Assembly (NCBI GenBank): GCA_039024295.1
Contig: JBCDIQ010000004.1
Coordinates: 1 to 46,652, forward strand
From: JBCDIQ01 sp039024295
GTDB lineage: Bacteria > Bacteroidota > Bacteroidia > J057
Direction of reading: 5' to 3'
Length of the DNA stretch: 46,652 nt
The stretch's first letter is position 1. Every line of letters begins with the position of its first letter. A model generated the notes under the pieces. It was given only the letters and a program-made list of their open reading frames with translations. It was not told the origin of the DNA and did no database searches. Below are positions 18,505 to 27,364 of the stretch, piece after piece. A program made the translations under genes and the position numbers.

Positions 18505-20118
18505 ATGAGTGATAGAAAATCTGACCCAAAAATATATGCTCACAAGGAAGACCTTGGGGTGTTTTCTAATTTCAAGTACGATATCCCAGCCGGGCTGGTC
18601 GTATTTTTAGTTGCCCTGCCGTTGTGTATGGGAATCGCCTTGGCTTCAAAAGGTACAGTTGACGAAGCTCCGTTATTTGCTGGTTTACTGGCAGGAATAA
18701 TTGGCGGCTTGGTTATCCCGTTTATTAGCCGCTCTCCCTTGAGCGTAAGTGGTCCAGCAGCAGGCCTGATTGCCATTGTTATTGCAGGAATAGACCAAGC
18801 AGGTTCATGGGAAGCATTTCTGGTAGCTGTTTTCCTGGGCGGCTTAATACAAATCGGCCTGGGGTTTCTCAAAGCAGGAACCATCGCCTACTTCTTCCCA
18901 TCCTCTGTGATTAAGGGGATGTTAGCTGCAATTGGACTTATCCTGATACGGAAACAGTTGCCCCATGCTTTTGGTGTGGATACCGAAGCCATTGATTTAA
19001 ACTTCCACATTTTGGAGACTTTTGCGGTTATTAAAGAAATTGTTGTTGATTCTCATTTTCAGGTTGGTGCAATTTTAATTGCGGCCGTCAGTATTGGAAT
19101 TCTCCTGTTGTGGGAAAATAACCCCTTCCTTAAATCTCTTTTTTTCCTCCCAGGTGCCCTCATGGTAGTTATTTTGGGCGTGGTCATGAACAGGTTTCTG
19201 TTTCCCGGAATGGGAGAAGAATTGGTACTTCTGGGTGGACAAGGGGGGCATTTGGTAAACCTGCCGAAAGAACTTGTCGATGGTGGCATCAATGGATTTA
19301 TCAGTCAGTTTGTATTTCCAGATTTCTCAGCACTTGCCAATCCTCAAATTTACGTCATTGCCCTCACCATTGGGCTGGTAGCAAGCGTAGAGACCCTCCT
19401 AAGCGTTGAAGCAGTGGATAAACTGGACGAGCACAAACGCCAAACTCCCCTAAACCGTGAACTGATTGCACAAGGTGTGGCCAATACCCTTGCCGGCTTG
19501 TTAGGTGCCTTGCCCATTACGGCAGTAATTGTGAGAAGTAGTGCAAACGTGAGCTCTGGGGGTCGTACCCGCATGTCAGCATTTATTCATGCTGTATTCC
19601 TCCTGATGTCAGTTATTACCATTGGTGGCCTGCTCAACATGATTCCCCTGGCAAGTCTGGCGGTAATTCTGCTAATGGTAGGATATAAATTGGCTCGCCC
19701 TTCTTTGTTCAAGGCCATGTATCAGGGAGGCTGGAACCAATTCTTACCATTCATCATCACCATTGTTGCTGTTCTGGCAACGGATCTCCTTCGTGGCATT
19801 GCAGTCGGTACCATGGTGGGTATTTTCTTTACCATTCAGGCCAATTTCCGAACTGCCATTAAGGTAGTGCAGGAAGGTAATTTTTATAAAATCACCTTCG
19901 ATAAAGATGTGAGCTTCTTGAACAAAGCTATCCTTTCTAAGACACTAGAGAATATTCCAGAAGAAAGTAGGGTAGTAATTGACGGAACAAGAGCGGACTT
20001 TATCGACAAAGACATTCAAGAAATCTTGTTTGATTTTCAGGTTCGGGCTGAGGAAGAGGACACGGAATTGGAAATTATTGGGGTTGAAGAAATAAAACCC
20101 ATGAAAATCGGACATTAA
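18505..20118 (+). CDS. SulP family inorganic anion transporter with STAS domain
   Basis: This secondary transporter sits in the cytoplasmic membrane and would carry an anion such as sulfate or bicarbonate. The 537-residue protein has 10-14 hydrophobic segments from residue 25 to about 425. The N-terminal family motif is DIPAGLVVFLVALPLCMGIALASK. Further on are SRSPLSVSGPAAGLIAI and the VASVETLLSVEAVDKLD segment, with NRELIAQGVANTLAGLLGALPITAVIVRSSANV. A STAS domain fills residues 445-535, with the helix loop VVIDGTRADFIDKDI. The sequence resembles bicarbonate- or sulfate-type Bacteroidota SulP proteins, but neighbouring carbonic anhydrase or sulfur genes are absent, so the substrate is not assigned. 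It is a single-gene unit with a strong terminator. Confidence 0.92.
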   Translation: MSDRKSDPKIYAHKEDLGVFSNFKYDIPAGLVVFLVALPLCMGIALASKGTVDEAPLFAGLLAGIIGGLVIPFISRSPLSVSGPAAGLIAIVIAGIDQAGSWEAFLVAVFLGGLIQIGLGFLKAGTIAYFFPSSVIKGMLAAIGLILIRKQLPHAFGVDTEAIDLNFHILETFAVIKEIVVDSHFQVGAILIAAVSIGILLLWENNPFLKSLFFLPGALMVVILGVVMNRFLFPGMGEELVLLGGQGGHLVNLPKELVDGGINGFISQFVFPDFSALANPQIYVIALTIGLVASVETLLSVEAVDKLDEHKRQTPLNRELIAQGVANTLAGLLGALPITAVIVRSSANVSSGGRTRMSAFIHAVFLLMSVITIGGLLNMIPLASLAVILLMVGYKLARPSLFKAMYQGGWNQFLPFIITIVAVLATDLLRGIAVGTMVGIFFTIQANFRTAIKVVQEGNFYKITFDKDVSFLNKAILSKTLENIPEESRVVIDGTRADFIDKDIQEILFDFQVRAEEEDTELEIIGVEEIKPMKIGH

Positions 20119-20167
20119 AAACGCTTGTGACAAGACGGACCAGAATCTTTTAGATTTGGTCAACAAT

Positions 20168-20205
20168 ATGTGTTACTTCCATCAGAAGTAACACATTTTT
20201 ATTTT
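20168..20205 (+). terminator. Strong Rho-independent terminator after the SulP gene
   Basis: A perfect 12-bp stem (ATGTGTTACTTC with GAAGTAACACAT) and a CATCA loop are followed by a TTTTTATTTT tract, ending five bases before the next ATG. It may also shape the 5' end of the downstream lipoprotein transcript. Confidence 0.9.
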
Positions 20206-20210
20206 AGGCC

Positions 20211-20594
20211 ATGCGTACTTTCCTATTTCTTGCTACTGGTTTGTCAATCCTGCTGATCTCAGGTTGCTCCTCCTCACCTCACAATGCATTCATCCAGGAT
20301 GCCACCAGAATTGAGGTTTACAGTTACGATGGCGAGCAGCCTAAACTTATCCTGAGCGCAGAATCCCCCCGGCAAGTAGAAGCAATGCGAAAAAGCATAG
20401 ATTTTTCAGACTACACGGGAGAAACCTGTGAGCCTCAGGGGTTCATGTGGGTCATCCAACCCCAGGATACCCTTACCATGAACTGGAATACCTCAACAGG
20501 CTGCGAATATGTATCCTACACCTTTGATGGAAAATCTTATCAAAAAAACCTGACGCCTTCTGGAATCATCTTGATTGGCACTGCTTATCTCTAA
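20211..20594 (+). CDS. Small hypothetical lipoprotein
   Basis: This 127-residue protein has a lipoprotein signal (LLISGC, lipid-attached C19). The mature part is hydrophilic with two further cysteines (near 64 and 88), which could form a disulfide. It reads like a single small beta-rich domain (IEVYSYDGEQPKLILSAES). I do not recognise a family. It starts five bases after the SulP terminator and converges on manA with a 4-base overlap of stops. The signal sequence makes this a real gene; the function is unknown. Confidence 0.7.
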   Translation: MRTFLFLATGLSILLISGCSSSPHNAFIQDATRIEVYSYDGEQPKLILSAESPRQVEAMRKSIDFSDYTGETCEPQGFMWVIQPQDTLTMNWNTSTGCEYVSYTFDGKSYQKNLTPSGIILIGTAYL

Positions 20595-21835
20595 ATTGGA
20601 ACAGTAGCTCTGTATAAAGTTGCCTCACCGGAAGCAACAATGCGGTAGGCCATATTCGCTGGCGCAAAGAAAATATCGCCTCTCTTCAAAGGCGTTTCTT
20701 CCCCTTTGCTCTGGAGCACAGCACTGCCTTCCATTACAATCACTGTATCAGCTGAATGCCCTTTTACGCTGTCATAAGCAATACCTTGTGACAACTGAAT
20801 ACAACTGAGCTCAAAATCAGGAGCTGGGCTTTTATACACCCACTCTGCTTGAGAAACCTGCTCTCCGGCAAGAACTTTGGGATGCACGGCCTCAAAAATT
20901 AGGTGATTTAATAATTCGGGTACATCAATGTGTTTGGGAGTAAGTCCTCCCCTGAGCACATTGTCTGAATTGGCCATCAATTCCATGTTTACTCCTTCCA
21001 GGTATGCATGGGGAATACCTGCATCCTGAAAAATGGCCTGTCCCACTGGAATATTAACCAGGTTAAAAAAGTAGACAGAAAAGATGCCTCGGTCATATTT
21101 CCCAGTCTTCGGGGAAAAGGTAGCTGCAGCACGTGCAGCCCAAAAGTCAGGATGACTCTTTTTCAAGTTACCAGCCTCATAAGCTGGGGTTATCCTCTGG
21201 ATCAATGGCTGCAGCAGGGCATCTACCTCTTCTTGGGGCATCTCCATGAGGTGGCGGTATAGGTTTTTGTAATCCCCATTTTCAAAGTAGGACCTTAAGG
21301 AACTAAACTCAGGAACCTCGTCCATGAGATCAAGAATCTGAGCCTCTGACCGGAACCCGTGGAGGAGCCAAAACTCCGTAAGGGCTACCATTATTTCTGG
21401 TTTGTGGTTGTCATCACGAAAATTACGGTGGGGGGCCATCCGGGAAATCCCCGCAGCTTCTTCCCGGGCAAATCCTTCTTCTGCTGCTTTTTTGCTCGGG
21501 TGTGCCTGAATGGAAAGCATATCCTTTACATCCAACACCTTGAACAGGTAGGGAAGGCGGTTATCGAACTTTCCAGCAACGGATGTCCCGAGCATCTCCT
21601 CAGGTGCCTGCCCAATGAAAGCTTCCAGCGTCTGGGATTCATCCTTGGCAAGTGTTGCAGGTCCTTTGGGATGGGCCCCCATCCAAAGCTCCGCGGAAGG
21701 GATTTCTCCTGATGAAGGGGTACCCGTTAATGTAGGGATAAAGGAATATCCTCCCCAGGCATACGGCTGAATAACTCCGTTTATTTTGACAGGCGAAAGA
21801 GTTTGAGTAAAAGTGGAGGAGTGTGAGTTTGACAT
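20591..21835 (-). CDS. manA: Mannose-6-phosphate isomerase, class I
   Basis: This zinc enzyme interconverts mannose-6-phosphate and fructose-6-phosphate, feeding GDP-mannose and mannose use. The 414-residue protein has the type I motifs with metal ligands Q110 and H112 (SIQAHPSKK) and E147 (HKPEIM). The downstream DAGIPHAYLEG segment carries the last histidine. The N-terminal IQPYAWGGYSFIP also fits the family. A Sec signal is absent, as expected for a cytosolic enzyme. It is transcribed alone from a probable promoter at 21857-21886. The assignment is secure. Confidence 0.93.
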   Translation of the reverse strand: MSNSHSSTFTQTLSPVKINGVIQPYAWGGYSFIPTLTGTPSSGEIPSAELWMGAHPKGPATLAKDESQTLEAFIGQAPEEMLGTSVAGKFDNRLPYLFKVLDVKDMLSIQAHPSKKAAEEGFAREEAAGISRMAPHRNFRDDNHKPEIMVALTEFWLLHGFRSEAQILDLMDEVPEFSSLRSYFENGDYKNLYRHLMEMPQEEVDALLQPLIQRITPAYEAGNLKKSHPDFWAARAAATFSPKTGKYDRGIFSVYFFNLVNIPVGQAIFQDAGIPHAYLEGVNMELMANSDNVLRGGLTPKHIDVPELLNHLIFEAVHPKVLAGEQVSQAEWVYKSPAPDFELSCIQLSQGIAYDSVKGHSADTVIVMEGSAVLQSKGEETPLKRGDIFFAPANMAYRIVASGEATLYRATVPI

Positions 21836-21843
21836 GCGTTCTA

Positions 21844-21886
21844 TGACAATTTATTACAAAGATTCTTCTTGCAATTGTCAATCCAA
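21844..21886 (-). promoter_or_regulatory. Probable manA promoter with an overlapping inverted repeat
   Basis: On the minus strand AATCTTTG (21857-21864) matches seven of eight -7 positions, and TTG (21884-21886) is 19 bases upstream. TGACAATT (21844-21851) and AATTGTCA (21873-21880) form an 8-bp inverted repeat spanning the -7 element, a possible repressor site. Confidence 0.4.
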
Positions 21887-21934
21887 AATCAAAAAAGGGA
21901 AATATTTTTCCTCTTTCCATCCTCCCTTTTCAAA

Positions 21935-21964
21935 GCAAAAAAGGAGTGACTCTTGCCACTCCTT
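21935..21964 (-). terminator. Terminator downstream of the Trm112-like methyltransferase
   Basis: AAGGAGTG (21941-21948) pairs perfectly with CACTCCTT (21957-21964) around an 8-base loop. On the minus strand it runs into TTTTTTGC. It lies 24 bases after the stop of the gene ending at 21988. Confidence 0.75.
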
Positions 21965-21987
21965 CAGGTAACCTATTTGATGGTGTA

Positions 21988-23202
21988 CTATTTCTTTGGC
22001 AGGACCACTGGGGCTGAACCTTTCTTTCTGGTACGCATCTGTTCAAGATCATCCGTCGAAATAACAGGAATGTACTTATCTGAAACTGATGGTTCGTAAG
22101 CCGTTTCCTTTTCCAGGATGAATAATGGATAGTTTCCAATTCGTCCCCACAACTCCGGAAAGCTGATTTCCAATTGGTAGAATAGGCTCAAAAGGGCCTT
22201 TCCCCCCAATTTTGGACGGATCAGCAATTTTTGGACGGGTACACTGAAGGTCCTCCAATTCACCACTTTAAAATCAATGCCTAGGGATTGCTTAAAGTAC
22301 TGATAGGAAAAGTTCTTGTGGTAAAGTCCCGGATCGCTTTCAGTAACCTCCTCAAACTTACGCTTTGCAGCTGGTTTAAGGGCGTGGTACACTCCTCTTA
22401 CAGCCCTTGCAAGTGGCTTGAGCAGTTTGCGTCTATTCCAGTTATATACAATCAAAACCCTACCTCCAACAGACACTACCCGGTGAAGTTCTTGTATAGC
22501 CTTGGTCTGTTGCTGGGCTGGCACATGGTAGATGGTATGCAGGGAAAGCGCAGTATCAATGCTATCGGACTGAAATGGCAGCGCAGTTATGTCACACAGG
22601 ACAAATATCCCCTTACCTGGAGGTAAGCGTTTTTGAGCAGCCTTCAGTGCGGCAACTGATATATCCCCACATATCCGTTTTTCATAATTCTGAGAATATA
22701 TCAAATATTCGTCATATTGTATGGGTCCAGAGGCCACATCCAACAAATACTTCCCCGAAGGAGGGATGAATTGCCGTACCTTCATATGGCACTTACGAAT
22801 GTAGGGTTCCGCTACAGGACGCAGGTCCTCATACAAAGCTGCATCCAGAAAATGGTCGCCATCAGCCTCCCAGCCTCCTTCTTCGTAGAAGGTTTGCACT
22901 GATTTTTTTGCCTGAAAGCTCTCCAAATCCACTGAAAGTCTGACCTCCTGCGCTGTTTCATGAAGGGGAATAGCAGATTCTGGCAGAAGGTGGTAGATGT
23001 TATCCTTAAATAGATAAGCATAACTACCAGCATCATTTACCAGTACTTCCGTAATGGGTTTCCTGATTTTTTCTCCCTTCTGGTTGAATAAGTCTCCGTT
23101 GCCAATACGGACGTTTAGCTCCTGAATAAGCTGGGCACCTGCGGGCCCCACCCTTCCCAGGGTGATGGGACACCTAAGTGTTGAAATAAAATGATTGTCC
23201 AC
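21988..23202 (-). CDS. Class I SAM-dependent methyltransferase with Trm112-like N-terminus
   Basis: This protein would transfer a methyl group from S-adenosylmethionine to an unknown small molecule or lipid. Residues 1-80 resemble the Trm112-like cofactor domain (STLRCPITLGRVGP, then DNIYHLLPESAIPL). Residues 150-260 are a Rossmann methyltransferase: motif I LLDVASGPIQ, acidic residue in ICGDISVAAL, then CDITALPFQSDSIDTALSLHTIYHV as in ubiquinone/menaquinone-type enzymes. The C-terminal 130 residues are basic. The start is GTG at 23202, because no in-frame ATG precedes the conserved RCPI segment. It is 404 residues, alone on its transcript and followed by a terminator. The substrate is unassigned. 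Confidence 0.8.
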   Translation of the reverse strand: MDNHFISTLRCPITLGRVGPAGAQLIQELNVRIGNGDLFNQKGEKIRKPITEVLVNDAGSYAYLFKDNIYHLLPESAIPLHETAQEVRLSVDLESFQAKKSVQTFYEEGGWEADGDHFLDAALYEDLRPVAEPYIRKCHMKVRQFIPPSGKYLLDVASGPIQYDEYLIYSQNYEKRICGDISVAALKAAQKRLPPGKGIFVLCDITALPFQSDSIDTALSLHTIYHVPAQQQTKAIQELHRVVSVGGRVLIVYNWNRRKLLKPLARAVRGVYHALKPAAKRKFEEVTESDPGLYHKNFSYQYFKQSLGIDFKVVNWRTFSVPVQKLLIRPKLGGKALLSLFYQLEISFPELWGRIGNYPLFILEKETAYEPSVSDKYIPVISTDDLEQMRTRKKGSAPVVLPKK

Positions 23203-23432
23203 TGTAGTGATATTTATAATACCAAAGACAATAAGATAAATAGTGGTTTACGACACGTTCGGATTAGTGAATGTTTTCCAGAAGGCCTCCCGAGCAGGAA
23301 CAGAAAGCAATCTTTAAATAAATAAAAGACCTAAAAACAAGTTCAATGCCAGAAATTAATTCAAATGAAAAACTATTTAACTGAGAGTAAAATTCTTAAC
23401 ATAGAGTGATATGAACAAACAATATAGCCAAT

Positions 23433-24314
23433 TCAATCAAATATCAAAGTATACGAAATACGGAATGGCTTATTTTTTTCTCGCCATTCAATTATTCCCT
23501 CTTTCTCTGCCAACTCCTGGTTGTGAGACGCCTCGTCGGCAATTCCTTGCCAAGGCTCCAAGCACACAAATGAAGCATTCGGTTTGGCCCAAATCCCAAA
23601 ATAGGGAAACCCTTCAAAGTTCATCTGCACAGACCTCCCCGACTTAGCAGAAAGCAGCCTACAAGAGGTTGAAGCAAGCGAGCCAAATACCAACGCATCT
23701 CGATCAAACAGTGTGGGCGTAACAGGTATCTCTCGCTTCCCTACCAGCACATCGCCTGTCTCACCAGACCGAATGCCTGCATCAAGGTAATGGTTGTGGG
23801 CATGTTCTTCTTCACTAAACTCTACCACATAGTCAGTCAGTAATTCTTCAGGAACGATCGGACAGGAAAATGCAGGATGCCCACCGATGGAAAAAAGCAA
23901 GGGTTCCTCACCCTCTTGCAAATTATTTACCTCATATGCTACTTCAAGCTCCTGACCGTTCAACATATAAATTACGTCCAGGACAAACTTGAAGGGATAT
24001 ATTTTTTCTGTCTCCCCGGTAGATGACAACCTGAAGCCAGCGCCATTACTTGTTTTGGTTAGCAGCTCAAATTCACTGTTGCGGGCAAAACCGTGCTGTC
24101 CCATTTCGTAAGAAACTCCTTTATATGTGTAGCAATCACCTTTAAGTCTGCCCACTATTGGGAATAAAAGCGGAGAATGCCGTCCCCATACCTCTGGATC
24201 AGCCTGCCACATGTATTCAGTTCCATCTTGTAGATTTTTCACACTGGAAACCTCTGCTCCCAGAGATTTTATGGTTACGCTAAGAGCAGAAGATTCAAGT
24301 TGATGAAGTGACAT
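23433..24314 (-). CDS. Aldose 1-epimerase family protein (LacX-like)
   Basis: This protein probably equilibrates alpha and beta anomers of a free or phosphorylated hexose. The 293-residue protein has the galactose mutarotase fold signals. These are NLQDGTEYMWQADPEVWGRHSPLLFPIVGRL at the start, GQHGFARNSEF with the catalytic-type His, GGHPAFSCP in the middle, and VCLEPWQGIADE with the catalytic-type Glu near the end. This is the LacX/YphB branch rather than GalM. It lies nine bases after the XRE regulator on the same strand, so the two are co-transcribed and the regulator may respond to a sugar. About 230 bases of non-coding DNA follow it before the methyltransferase gene. Confidence 0.88.
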   Translation of the reverse strand: MSLHQLESSALSVTIKSLGAEVSSVKNLQDGTEYMWQADPEVWGRHSPLLFPIVGRLKGDCYTYKGVSYEMGQHGFARNSEFELLTKTSNGAGFRLSSTGETEKIYPFKFVLDVIYMLNGQELEVAYEVNNLQEGEEPLLFSIGGHPAFSCPIVPEELLTDYVVEFSEEEHAHNHYLDAGIRSGETGDVLVGKREIPVTPTLFDRDALVFGSLASTSCRLLSAKSGRSVQMNFEGFPYFGIWAKPNASFVCLEPWQGIADEASHNQELAEKEGIIEWREKNKPFRISYTLIFD

Positions 24315-24323
24315 GGCTTCTGA

Positions 24324-24713
24324 TTATCCAACGGTTTTACCGTTTAGTGCAGGTGCTGCAAGCTTTTCTTCGAGCAGGGTGATTATTTTCTTGAGGGCAT
24401 CTACTTCGTCCTGAAGTACTTGACAAGTAGAATTCTTTTCTTCCAAAAGCCGGTTGAGGTAATCGACTTCATCTGCACTACGGCCCACATTGGCTTGCAT
24501 CATCTCCCCCTCCCCTCTTAGGAGCCAAAGGGGATTGATCGCAGGAAGTGCATCAATAATAGCCAACAGTTTATCAACTCCGTATTTCCGTCCATGAATA
24601 ATGTTTGAGATCTGAGTACCGGAAGTTCCGGCCATTCTGCCCAACTCATTCACCCCAATATTTTCCTGCTCCATAAACTTGGCCAGGCGCTTTCCGATGT
24701 TGGTTATTGTCAT
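24324..24713 (-). CDS. XRE-type helix-turn-helix regulator with C-terminal coiled coil
   Basis: This 129-residue DNA-binding protein has a Cro/CI-like HTH over residues 8-65 (ENIGVNELGRMAGTSGTQISNIIHGR, then DKLLAIIDALPAINPLWLLRGEGEM). The last part is the common phage-repressor-like Bacteroidota signature. Residues 82-122 form a heptad-patterned coiled coil (LNRLLEEKNSTCQVLQDEV), probably for dimerisation. It heads a two-gene unit with the epimerase. The palindrome TTACAAATTTGTAA sits 59-72 bases upstream of its start and is a natural autoregulatory operator. It probably binds DNA as a dimer; the ligand, if any, is unknown. Confidence 0.85.
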   Translation of the reverse strand: MTITNIGKRLAKFMEQENIGVNELGRMAGTSGTQISNIIHGRKYGVDKLLAIIDALPAINPLWLLRGEGEMMQANVGRSADEVDYLNRLLEEKNSTCQVLQDEVDALKKIITLLEEKLAAPALNGKTVG

Positions 24714-24755
24714 CTTCTTAAGATCTTTTCAATTATTAGTATTGATAATGACTTC

Positions 24756-24785
24756 TAAAGATGCAAAATTGTTACAAATTTGTAA
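24756..24785 (-). promoter_or_regulatory. Perfect 14-bp palindrome and -7-like element before the XRE gene
   Basis: TTACAAATTTGTAA (24772-24785) is a perfect palindrome. On the minus strand CATCTTTA (24756-24763), a six-of-eight match to TAnnTTTG, follows eight bases later. The palindrome therefore lies where a repressor would block RNA polymerase. Confidence 0.55.
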
Positions 24786-24812
24786 AAAATCGTGAAAAAA
24801 AATTGACAGCTC

Positions 24813-25325
24813 CTACTCATACTTTTTATTCGGATCGATAAATAGTTTCCACCCAAATCCCAAGGTATCGTAAACCACTTCTTTCCTGGAGTTGGTGCTT
24901 ACTACTACAAACTCCGCAACCCCAGGCTTTTTCACTAAAGTGTCGCCTTTTTTGACAAACCTACCGTCCAAAGCACTCAAATACAACCAACTACTGGAAG
25001 GATCCGCTAGGTTAAACAATTCAAAATCTTTGTCGTGAGGGTTGGGAATATTCACTGGATTTACTACATCAATGCTCACCTCATAGCGAGTGTTTCCGAT
25101 AAATTCTTTTGTCCTTAGCCTCCGCTGGATATTCGTTACCACAGCAGTAAACTCATAAGGTGTAAAAGCAGTGTCAAATTTTTCTTTGTGCTGTAAACGA
25201 GTTGCTTGTTCCTTTTGCCGCTCATCGTTTGATGGCATTCGGGAGAAAATATTATATCCCACAAAAGAAGTAATGCAAATTATCGCAACTGCCGGAATTA
25301 ATACTTCTGCTACTTTTCTGTTCAT
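24813..25325 (-). CDS. Hypothetical membrane-anchored protein
   Basis: This 170-residue protein has one N-terminal membrane helix (EVLIPAVAIICITSFVGYNIF) and a soluble region of about 140 residues outside the membrane. I do not recognise a family. The soluble part is beta-like and Lys/Asp-rich, with a segment SSSWLYLSALDGRFVKKGDTLVKK. The ATG at 25325 is chosen because the helix starts directly after it. An in-frame extension to 25475 would run into the upstream phosphodiesterase gene. It lies 52 bases downstream of that gene on the same strand and may be co-transcribed with it. Confidence 0.65.
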   Translation of the reverse strand: MNRKVAEVLIPAVAIICITSFVGYNIFSRMPSNDERQKEQATRLQHKEKFDTAFTPYEFTAVVTNIQRRLRTKEFIGNTRYEVSIDVVNPVNIPNPHDKDFELFNLADPSSSWLYLSALDGRFVKKGDTLVKKPGVAEFVVVSTNSRKEVVYDTLGFGWKLFIDPNKKYE

Positions 25326-25377
25326 AGGTGTATATCTTTGATGCAAAATAACTCCTTTTACCAAAAACTGTTTATCA

Positions 25378-25923
25378 TTAATCAAAATTCCAGTTTTGTA
25401 AAAGGCGAACTGCTCTATTTTCAGTTTCCAGCTCCCAGTGCTGAAGTTTTTTACCCTTTGTTTCATACAAGGCAAAACTAACTGATACTTTCCCTCTTGT
25501 GCCGGGGTTATAGCCCATCATAGTTCCAGGATTACACAAGATAGTACCTTCCACTTTCTTTGCTGACCAGATATGGTTATGTCCATAACACACCAGGTCA
25601 AACTCATTTCCCCCTGAGATTGCTGCTGCAATATCAGGATAATGGGTCATGGCAATATGGCAATCATCAAACTCCAAAGAAGCAAATTCTCCATACAGGT
25701 GAACATGCTCAGCGGCGAGTTTGGTCATCCGATAAGTGTCCCCATCATTGTTGCCAAATACTATGTGAATGGGCTGTGTAAGGGCTTGTTGTAACTGAAC
25801 CAGCACAAAAGGAGAACATAAATCCCCACAAACCAGTATATGATCTACCTGAGGTGCTACTTTCAACACAGCCTCTAAGTGGTACACATGGTCGTGGATA
25901 TCAGAAAGAATCAAAAGTTTCAT
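25378..25923 (-). CDS. YfcE/MJ0936-type metallophosphoesterase
   Basis: This cytoplasmic phosphodiesterase of the calcineurin-like superfamily has 181 residues. The two-metal motifs are visible: D8 and H10 (SDIHDH), D34 (CGDLCSP), the FGNNDGD motif at 57-63, H94 (MTHYPD) and GHNH at 114-117, ending in the NPGT motif. This is the small YfcE/MJ0936 class. Characterised members hydrolyse model phosphodiesters with Mn2+ or Ni2+, and their natural substrate is unclear. It is divergent from the lipoprotein gene at 25974 with only 50 bases between start codons. Confidence 0.9.
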   Translation of the reverse strand: MKLLILSDIHDHVYHLEAVLKVAPQVDHILVCGDLCSPFVLVQLQQALTQPIHIVFGNNDGDTYRMTKLAAEHVHLYGEFASLEFDDCHIAMTHYPDIAAAISGGNEFDLVCYGHNHIWSAKKVEGTILCNPGTMMGYNPGTRGKVSVSFALYETKGKKLQHWELETENRAVRLLQNWNFD

Positions 25924-25973
25924 GGTAGCAGGAGTTGATTGCTCAACTTACAACACATAACTTGTGAGGACAA

Positions 25974-26483
25974 ATGAAGAGGTTACACATCATATGGCTG
26001 GTAATAGGAAACTTGATTCTGTTGAGTTGCAACCCCTTTGCGCCTGCATTTGATGAAGAGGGGCTGGACGAATCCAACCTGTTGGGAGATCCCAGCACCC
26101 TGGATGGCTACTTTTTGCTCTTCAAAAATGCCTATGAACTTCGGGACACCAACCTATACGGCCAACTCTTTGCCAATGATTTCACATTTGCCTATTACGA
26201 TTTCGATCAGGCGCAGGAAATCCGTTGGGACCGTGACACCGAATTAAATACATCGTTCAACCTCTTTCAGTCTGTTCGCCAGATCAACCTCGACTGGAAT
26301 TACTATTCCCAACAGGACACAACAGACACAGAAGCCTATGTGGTCCGGAATTTTAACCTCGCCATAGAGGATGAAGCACAGACCGCCTTTGTGGGGGCAG
26401 GCAGGGCTCGGTTCAGGCTGCGACGCAACCAGCCCGGTGATCCCTGGAAAGCATACTTTTGGTTTGATGATTCCAATTTTTGA
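25974..26483 (+). CDS. Hypothetical lipoprotein, possibly NTF2-like
   Basis: This 169-residue lipoprotein has a signal ending LLSCNPF (lipid site C19). The mature part is rich in aromatic and acidic residues, with an alpha-plus-beta pattern (YELRDTNLYGQLFANDFTFAYYDFDQAQEIRWDRDTEL). That pattern resembles the SnoaL/NTF2-like cone fold that binds small ligands. Similar CNPFAP-starting lipoproteins are widespread in Bacteroidota and uncharacterised. It is divergent from the phosphodiesterase. The fold assignment is inference from pattern only. Confidence 0.7.
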   Translation: MKRLHIIWLVIGNLILLSCNPFAPAFDEEGLDESNLLGDPSTLDGYFLLFKNAYELRDTNLYGQLFANDFTFAYYDFDQAQEIRWDRDTELNTSFNLFQSVRQINLDWNYYSQQDTTDTEAYVVRNFNLAIEDEAQTAFVGAGRARFRLRRNQPGDPWKAYFWFDDSNF

Positions 26484-26629
26484 GGGATAATGCTAGCTTT
26501 GCCGTCAACTAGTGCTTCCAGAACTAAATCTTTGAACGTTACAGCCCGACCTTTTCGCTTCGCTCTAATTGGCAAAATTCTGGGTTCTGTATGCACTAGG
26601 CAATACCTCTTTCATTGGCACACACGACC

Positions 26630-27358
26630 ATGCGGCTCCTCTCCCCTATTTATTTTTTTGTCACCCTTGTCATTTTTTGGATTTGCTGGGCGGTATTTCT
26701 ACTCTTGTGGGGGTACCAAGGCAGTTTTTTGGAGGTCAACAGTTGGCACTTTCCTTTAGGAGATACCATCATGCCTCATTTGACCAATCTGGGAGATGGG
26801 GTCCTGCTTACCAGCATATGTGCCCTCGTGCTCATCAAACGGGATAATTCCCTGTTTTTAACCTTGGTTGCAGGCATGATCCTGCTTACGCTCCTGGTGG
26901 CATTCTTTAAACAAATAGTGTTTACCGGATGGGACCGCCCACCTTACATCTTCCCAGAAGAGGGTGCCTTTCATGCGGTTTTTTTGAAACGACGTATCCA
27001 CAATGCTTTTCCTTCAGGACATAGTGCGGCCTCCACGGGGGCATTAAGCTTTCTGGCTACCTATTCACTGTTTAGGACCAAGTGGTTGATCAGTGTGGGA
27101 ATTGCTAGCCTGGCAGCCTTACTCTGTTACACACGCGTTTACATTGGAATTCATTTTGTTGGCGACATCCTCGCGGGAAGTATCTTGGGGTTTTTAGTGG
27201 CCATGTTCAGTTTACAAGCCATCTACCCATTTATGGCAGGATACGTTAAGCAATTAGATGCTGCCCGAAAAAAGTGGTTTCATGTAGTTGCCTACACCCT
27301 TGTGAGCCTGTTGATGGTAGGTAGCATCGTTAACCTTATCAATACCTTCTATACCTGA
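26630..27358 (+). CDS. PAP2 family phosphatase with canonical PSGH motif
   Basis: This is a multi-spanning membrane phosphatase (242 residues from ATG 26630) of the phosphatidic acid phosphatase 2 superfamily. It dephosphorylates lipid phosphates such as undecaprenyl pyrophosphate or phosphatidyl-glycerophosphate at the outer face of the inner membrane. All three motifs are present: KQIVFTGWDRPPY, PSGHSAAS, and TRVYIGIHFVGDILAG with the catalytic histidines. The upstream TTG at 26615 is an alternative start, but the ATG gives the membrane helix directly. It is followed six bases later by a second PAP2 gene. Confidence 0.88.
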   Translation: MRLLSPIYFFVTLVIFWICWAVFLLLWGYQGSFLEVNSWHFPLGDTIMPHLTNLGDGVLLTSICALVLIKRDNSLFLTLVAGMILLTLLVAFFKQIVFTGWDRPPYIFPEEGAFHAVFLKRRIHNAFPSGHSAASTGALSFLATYSLFRTKWLISVGIASLAALLCYTRVYIGIHFVGDILAGSILGFLVAMFSLQAIYPFMAGYVKQLDAARKKWFHVVAYTLVSLLMVGSIVNLINTFYT

Positions 27359-27364
27359 TCTCCA

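Noticed and set aside
23411..23647. 78-codon plus-strand frame near the epimerase end
   Set aside because: It runs antisense through the epimerase coding region and has no independent support.
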